This document shows, piece by piece, positions 58,111-64,000 of a DNA stretch of 64,000 nucleotides (positions are counted from its first letter, which is position 1; every line of letters starts with the position of its first letter). The DNA is from Clavaria fumosa (lineage: Eukaryota; Basidiomycota; Agaricomycetes; Agaricales; Clavariaceae). Where the stretch lies: assembly GCA_951802425.1 (NCBI GenBank), contig OX637803.1, forward strand, positions 372,001 to 436,000, in the 5' to 3' direction. The position numbers were made by a program, and so were the translations under genes. Below the pieces are notes generated by a model. That model saw nothing but the letters and a program-made list of their open reading frames with translations, had not been told where the DNA came from and did no database searches.

Positions 58111-58880
58111 CAGTCATCCACCGGCCATTGAGACAGGCAAATTTCTGATGGCCTTGGGCTCAATATGGAGATAGTTTGAGGCAAATCAGCCTTTGCCAAT
58201 CACATGTTGTGGGACTAATCTCATGTGAGACCACCTTTCCACCACCTGTTATGGGGAGTTTAGAGCAGGATCTCCGGATCAGTGTGAAAGTAGCTTATTG
58301 TCCCCAAAACGGGTCATTGAGACATGTCACATCACAGTGCCAATTACCAAATTGGGACATTCAATTTCAGCATCATTGTCCATGCCCTCCTCCTCCTCAC
58401 TCTCTGAACCAATGCCCTCACTCCTCTTTGGCCTTGGGATGGGCTTCTCTAGTACACCCTGCTTTGAGAGCAGCTGAGAATATGTCAAAGAGTATATGGA
58501 TTGCATATTAGGATTACTTATGTAATGTGTGATGTGACCAAGGACACAGCATCCTCAGAGCTTGATGGCTCTGGAGTTCGAATGGTTGCATCTATGCCTC
58601 TATAATTGTGCCTGCATTGAGTCATAAAGCTATGATATGTGATTGTGTCAAAAAAAAAAGACTTTGCTTATTGTATTTTTCCATGCAGACATGACCCTTC
58701 ATTTGCTTACATGCCTCCAGACAGAGGTAGGGAAACTACAGGCTCAAGAACTGGTATTTGGATGTAGATGTGCTAATAAGAGTATATAGGGTGGTGTCCA
58801 AGGGTGTCTTGTGTCTGAGGCACATGCAAAAGTCATTTGTCTCAGTGACTGGTGCTGTCTCAATGGCCGGTGGATGACTG
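58111..58880. mobile_element. Non-autonomous TA-flanked inverted-repeat element (pogo/mariner-like MITE)
   Basis: The ends are exact inverted repeats of 26 bp, CAGTCATCCACCGGCCATTG and onward, each flanked by TA (58,109-58,110; 58,881-58,882). Like the pogo element at 42,414 the repeat begins CAGT. ATTGAGACA-type subterminal copies recur inside (58,128; about 58,315). There is no transposase; a minus-strand acidic frame near 58,380-58,480 could be the tail of a deleted one. It lies exactly between the polypurine tract and LTR of gypsy-3. Confidence 0.82.
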
Positions 58881-58891
58881 TAATCCTCTCC

Positions 58892-61800
58892 TCAAGATTG
58901 CGCTTTTTGAGCAATCTCGAAGTCCCATATCGCATCCGGGGAGTCCTTGAGATTTTTGGCAGGCTCCCAAGTATCATCTTCTAGGGGGTATCCTGTCCAA
59001 CACCAGGTACTGTACCTGTCTTCCTTGCTTCCGCTTTGCTCTAACAAATTCCACTTCGTACTGCAGCTCTCCATCGACTTCCATGCTTTCAGGTCGCTGT
59101 GGGTGGTCGGGACCGGGAGTAGCAAGGGTTAGAAGAGATTCATGGAAGACGGGATGTATATGCCAGTGTCGCGGTAATTCGAGTTTGTAGGCGGCGGCAC
59201 CACGTTTTGCGACGACCTTAAAGGGTCCGACTCTCCTCGGCATCAGCTTTTTCCGCAGGTCCTCCAACACCAGGTTCCGACTCTCTAGCCAGACTAGAGT
59301 TCCTTCCTTCCAGTCCATCGTGTAGCCGCCTCGCTTCTCCATGGTCTGATTGGACTGTTCCACCAACCCCTTCATCTTCCCTCGCATCTCATAGGCCTTC
59401 TCCAGGAAGTCATCAGCGGCCGGGTTATTGGACTCGCTAAGTCGTAGGTCAGGAAGGGTGATGGGGTGTCGAGCGTAGTCTAGTAGGAATGGCGTGATAT
59501 CGGAGTTTCCATAGGCGCAGTTGTTGAGGGCAAACTCTGTGACTGGGAGCCAAGAAGCCCACTTGTCGGGCATCTCACTGCAGGCATGCTTCAGAAGAGT
59601 GAATACTTCCTGGTTGGCTCGCTCTGTGAGTCCGTTGGTCTGGGGATGGTAGGTGGTACTAGGGTTGGTCTTTACCCCCAGCTGTCCATAGACGTTCTTC
59701 AAGAACTTCGCTACAAAGTTCGAACCTTGATCGCTTGTCACTTTGGAGGGTAGTCCATGGCTGGCGTATATGCGCCGTAGGAATATTCGGGCCGCTCCTT
59801 CGCTCGTCAGGTCCATGCTAATTGGTTCTAGTAGAGAGGACCTTGTTGCGCGGTCCCGGATAACTAGCACCCCGTTGTATCCTTCCAAGGGGTTTAATGG
59901 GCTGATGATATCCCAGCTTATCTCGTCCCAGGGTTGGATGGGGGCGGGGAACGGGTGCAGGGCTGGTTTGTTGCCAGCGCGGTTGATTTTGTTGCACTGA
60001 CAGTGCCAGCATCGTTGGACTTGGGCACGTATGTCGTTATCGAGGCTGGGCCAGTCGAAGTTCCGTCTAACATTCTTGCTAGTTTTCCACATCCCCGGGT
60101 GTCCAGCAGAGGGTGCGTCGTGGTGGAGGACTAGCACCTCGTCAACTAGGTTAGGGGGAACCCAGATCTTGTTTCGGTAATACTTTACTCCATCGGATTC
60201 TTCTATAACAGCTGGTCCATGAGCCGTTGTGGCCTGGGCAGCTTTGATGCGGTCCAGGAGGCTCAGTTCAGTTACAGAATTGAAGAGGACATCCGGAAGT
60301 AGCGGGGCGATAGCCGGGGTTGTAGCATCTTCATGGTCGGGGCGTCGGGAGAGGGCATCAGCGGCGGTGTTGGTTTTTCCTGGGCGATGTTTGATCGTGA
60401 AATTATAGAGGGCGAGGAGGGCTCTCCAACGGTTCTGTCATCCATTGAGAGGGTTGGGCTTTCGGAAGTACGCTAGGTTAGCGTGGTCAGTCCAGATCTC
60501 AAACGGTTCCTTGGTGGCAATGAGGTATTGCGGCCAGACTTCGAGAGCCCGGATGATGGCGAGCAGTTCCTTGTCGTAGGTATTGTAGTTCTTCTCCGCA
60601 TCCTTGAGAGCCTTTGAAAAACAATCGATTATTGCCCATCCACCATCCTCTTGTTGCTGGTAGAGGATTCCACCTATCGCAACGTTTGACGTGTCCGTCT
60701 CAATCTTCCAGTTCCCATCATCTTTCAGTACCATGGTCCGCCGTCCGTCGAGCAGGGCCTGAATAAGGCGATTAAAGGCCTGTTCCTCATCACGGTCCCA
60801 TTGCCATTCCTTGTTTCCAGTGAGTTGGTGGAGTGGGATCGCAATCATAGCGAAGTCAGGGATATGCCTCCTGAAATAGTTAAGGAATCCCAAGAATCTC
60901 TGGACGTCTTTTTTACACTTTGGCATCGGCCACTCTCTAATCCCAGCACACAGCCTCTCCGATTTCTCTATATGTCCCTCGCAGATGTAATGTCCCAGGA
61001 ATTCTACCTCTCTCTTCTGGAACTTACATTTCTCCAGCCTTAGGCAGAGCGAGTTCTCGGCGAGCTTCCGAAGTACGGACCATGTGGTACATTGGTGGGA
61101 TTCTAGGTCCGGCGTGTGGATAAGTATGTCATTGATGTACACATGAATGTGTCTGGTGGCAATCTCGTCCCGGAGGATGGCATTCATGAATCGCTGAAAT
61201 GAGGCAGGGGCATTGGTAAGTCCAAATCCCATTACCGTGTACTCAAACTGTCCTTCCGGACAGATGAAAGCTGTCTTCCACTCGTCGCCTTCATGAATTT
61301 GAATGTTATTGAAGCCTCGAACGATGTCCATTGCGGTGTAGACAGTCTTCCCTTAAGGGCATCCAGAATGTCTCGGATTAGCGGGAGTGGGTGTGCGTCC
61401 TTCTTTGTTATGGCATTGAGTTCGCGATAGTCGATAATGGGCCTTAGTTTCTTTCCTTCTTGTTTGAAAAATAGAGGCGCGGCCCACGGGGAGTTAGAGG
61501 GTCGAATTCGTCCACTCTCTAGGTTCTCCTCAATCCATGTCTTCAACTCTGGATAGTATGCCCATGGTACTGAGTAGATTTTTGAGCATTTCGGTACGGC
61601 ATCGCTCTGGGTTTCGATCGCATGGTCGATGGCCCCATGCGAGGGTGGCAGTTTCGAGAACGCTGAAATAGAAAACACATCTGGGAACTCCTCATGATAA
61701 GGGAACTGATGCTTCAGTAAAATTTCCCTGAGCCAGCGTTGTCACCATTGGGGTGGGGGTAGTCTTCCTTGGCAGGGGAAAAACAATCGTCCGCTTGATC

Positions 61801-62276
61801 CAGTCAATCTCGGGGTTGTTCTTTCGGAGCCAGTCATCGCCAAGGTAGAAGTGTGGAGGGTGGAATTGTCCAACCAACAGGGTGATGCTCTGGCGGAAAC
61901 TTTGTCTGATGCCGATGGTCAGGTTTGCGGTCTGTGTGATCATTCCTATGGCATTGGAAGATCCATCAGTGTTGATCGAGTATAAAGGCTGGGGGAGGCT
62001 GCTTAGTTTCAGCCCCAGACTTTGTGCGTATTTCTTGTCGATGGTGGAAGCTGAACACCCAGAGTCCACTAGCGCGTATCCGAGTTTCCGTCTTCCATTA
62101 CTGGGGTTTTCCATTACTACTGGTATTTCCATACAAGGCTTTTCAGGGTTTGCCTTGACTTTCTCTTTCCTTAGGTTCAGTCTAGAGGGCAGAGAAGGGG
62201 TCACCAGGACCTGTTTATTCATGGCGGGGACACGAGGGGGTACATAACTTTTCCTCAGCGAAGAAGCTGAACTCAT
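58892..62276 (-). pseudogene. pol: Gypsy-3 pol, inactivated
   Basis: Protease (YALVDSGCSASTIDKKYA), RT (KLRPIIDYRELNAIT, VMGFGLTNAPASFQRFMN), RNase H (IETDTSNVAIGGILY, IWTDHANLAYFRKP), integrase (SWDIISPL, VTSDQGSNF, TNGLTERANQE) and a chromodomain tail (GYPLEDDTWEPAKNL). The RT motif reads YINDIL where YIDDIL is usual (AAT complement of 61,131-61,133). TGA at 60,438-60,440 stands for CGA (Arg). Frameshifts occur near 61,700, near 61,350 and within the chromodomain near 59,000. Integrase is the best preserved part. Confidence 0.88.
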
Positions 62277-63184
62277 TCTTCGCCGGTAGCAAAATCCACT
62301 ATTTCTTTTTCTCTAACCGTGACTAGGTCTCTTAACCTCGCGATTTCGGCCTGTGCTTGTTCCAACTGGTCGCTCGGAGCTTCCGCAGGTACTTTGCGAG
62401 CTGGGGTAATCGGAGCAGGGAGGGTAATTACTCCTCGGACTTGCTGGGTGCGGTGCATGGGCGGGAGCGGACAGTTCTTGGAGATGTGACCGAAGCCGCG
62501 GCAGTTGTAGCATTGGAGCTCAGCGGGTTTCGGGTGGGAGCGATCGATGATCATTGCGTCGGGGTTTCTGGCTAGCATGACAGCGGGTGGGAGTTGGGTC
62601 TGGGTCGTGGTCGTGCGCGGAGGGGGAGCGGGGGCGTGGGCTTTTCGGAGCGACTTGAACTCTTGCCCGAGGTCGTCCATCCGGATTGCCTTGTTTCTCC
62701 ACCCAATGTAGGTGGCAGGGAGGGCGTTGGAGTTGTAGATTTTCTCGACGAGGGGCTGGTTAAGCCCGTTCTTGAGATACTCAATAAGAACCGACTCGTG
62801 GTGGGTGATGGTGAGGTGTGCCATGCGATAAAGTCGGTCGAACTCGGTGAAGAATTCTCGGGCAGTTTTGCCGCTCTGTCGGAGTTTCTGGAGATTGGCG
62901 AGGGCCTGAGTTTCGTCAGCCGTGTCGAGGAATTCGTCGTCTAGGTCGTTCATGAAGTTGGTCCAGCTTCCCATGGTCTCCATCTCGATTATTCAGTTGA
63001 CTCGGGCATTAGCCCATTCTTCGGCGTAGTCCAGACACATCTTGTTAAGAACAAAGTAAATTTTCTTTGCATCGGTTTCATGCCTCTCGTGTTCTGAGGC
63101 AAAGAGGAGGGTGAATTGTCGTTTGAATGTCCGGTAGCCAGTCTGGTCTCCATTATAATCCTTTACCATAATTCCGCTACTCAT
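62273..63184 (-). pseudogene. gag: Gypsy-3 gag
   Basis: The gag domain (GYRTFKRQFTLLFASEHERH, EFFTEFDRLYRMAHLTITHH, VEKIYNSNALPATY) is followed by a CCHC knuckle CYNCRGFGHISKNC and a coiled-coil end. A TGA at 62,993-62,995, probably from CGA, breaks it. The gag stop TGA (62,273-62,275) overlaps the pol ATG (62,274-62,276) as ATGA. Confidence 0.85.
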
Positions 63185-64000
63185 CGTCGGAGTCGAGGTC
63201 GTACGGCTGGATTGATGAGACGTCTGAGGGTCTGGGGGATGAGACATTGTCGGGGTCAGTGAGTGGGTCGAGAGGCTCGGGCTGTGGTATGTGGACGGCG
63301 GCTCGGTATCTGGCGGCGAGTGCTCTAGCTGCCAGGAGATTGGGGATGTTGGTTGGGGTGATGGGGGAGACTGGAACGTTAACGGGGATCCGGGAGCATC
63401 TGCTAGGAACGGTGGGATAGGGCTGAGTGGTACGAGGCTTCCAGTCCACGATGGATCGTGTGGCAGTATCGACGAGGTACTCGGCTTGGTGTCCGGTGAT
63501 CGTGATGAAACGTTCGCTGGGCTGGGTCTGCATGCACTTGTTGGCGAAAGTTCGGGTGGTGGGTACGGGCGAGGCGGGACGCGGAGACGGCGAGGCTTCG
63601 GTGGAAGCGGGGGTCGGGATATTGTCGAGTTCTTTGATGTCGAGGCCTTCTAAGACCTCAGCGATATCTTCTTGTTGTTGGGCAATCCAAAGTTTGGTCA
63701 GGCATTCGTGCAGGCCTTCTATGAATTTGACCTGACTGTAGGTCTCGAATACGCATTGTACGCGGAGGGTTCTGGAGGTAAGTAGTCTGGTAGGGATAAA
63801 CTGCCTCTCAACGGAACGATAAACGATGCTCTTCGGGTACTTTCGGTACTTGGGAGTGGGTGGGCGTGTGATTGCGGTCAGGGTTCGTCTGTCGATGTGT
63901 CGCAGACGGTTTCATCGCCAGGTCTCGCGGATTTCAATCAGTCCGGGAGGGGGTGGCAGGTGCAAGGCGTATTGCCGTGTTTGGTAGGCTTGGTCGGCGG
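63177..64000 (-). pseudogene. Gypsy-3 upstream ORF, continues beyond the window
   Basis: An open frame from the window end to a TAG at 63,177-63,179, broken once by TGA at 63,912-63,914 (CGA in the consensus, inferred). It encodes a basic segment (HIDRRTLTAITRPPTPKYRK), a helical part (EGLHECLTKLWIAQQQEDIA) and a Pro/Ser-rich acidic end. The gag ATG at 63,182-63,184 overlaps its last codons. It may be the N-terminal part of gag put out of frame, or a separate leader protein. Confidence 0.55.

Larger units (their letters stand above)
57517..64000 (-). mobile_element. Gypsy-3: third chromodomain Ty3/gypsy, minus strand, 5' end outside window
   Basis: The minus-strand order is an upstream ORF, gag, protease, RT, RNase H, integrase and chromodomain (64,000 down to 58,892), then a 770-bp inserted inverted-repeat element (58,111-58,880), then the 3' LTR (58,108-57,517). 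A purine tract GAGGAGAGGAT sits directly after the chromodomain stop, where a polypurine tract belongs. Protein sequence differs widely from gypsy-1 and -2. Several CGA-to-TGA stops and an RT Asp-to-Asn change make it inactive. Confidence 0.88.

Noticed and set aside
58560..58600. GTTCGAATGG suggesting a tRNA T-arm
   Set aside because: No acceptor stem, anticodon arm or cloverleaf could be drawn around it; it lies inside the MITE. I found no convincing tRNA in the window.

Overview
The window is nuclear DNA of a filamentous basidiomycete, most likely an Agaricomycete. The evidence is dense short introns of about 46-60 nt, a GATA factor, vacuolar transporter and neutral trehalase with mushroom-type architecture, and a repeat load of chromodomain Ty3/gypsy, KDZ and pogo elements. 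I cannot name the species. Gene models were spliced by hand from GT/AG borders, frame continuity and family knowledge; exon coordinates are in the entries.

The window has two compartments. Positions 1-25,207 are compact, CpG-normal genic DNA. In order they hold a partial unknown gene (-), a Ser/Thr-rich single-pass membrane sensor (+), an AVT3-like vacuolar amino-acid transporter (-), TGS1 cap hypermethylase (-), a two-exon small secreted peptide (-), a FRA10AC1 splicing factor (-), an NsdD-type GATA factor (-), the autophagic lipase ATG15 (-) divergent from neutral trehalase NTH1 (+), MIC60/mitofilin (+), an unknown polyQ coiled-coil protein (-) and an unknown membrane protein (+).

From 25,208 to the end the DNA is almost entirely repetitive. 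Gypsy-1 (28,205-34,098, AATTG target duplication) and gypsy-2 (51,650-57,257) are related chromoviruses with about 290-305-bp LTRs. Their primer-binding sites look self-complementary to the start of their own transcript, and the pairing covaries between them. Gypsy-3 (57,517 to the window end, minus) is a different chromovirus whose 3' LTR is separated from pol by a 770-bp TA-flanked inverted-repeat element. A nearly complete pogo/Fot1-type element (42,414-45,374) sits in the reading frame of an older decayed gene; removing it with one TA joins the two halves in frame. Around these lie decayed KDZ transposase pieces, a Crinkler (CRN)-like NTPase-nuclease relic with introns still visible, a fourth gypsy relic, solo LTRs, a near-perfect palindrome, and fragments resembling the polyQ gene at 22-23 kb.

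The oldest parts of this compartment contain almost no CpG, and nearly all nonsense codons in the younger elements read as CGA to TGA or TGG to TGA/TAG. Both catalytic-Asp losses in reverse transcriptases are GAT/GAC to AAT. This is the signature of cytosine-methylation-linked or RIP-like C-to-T mutation of repeats, which stops at the border with the last host gene.
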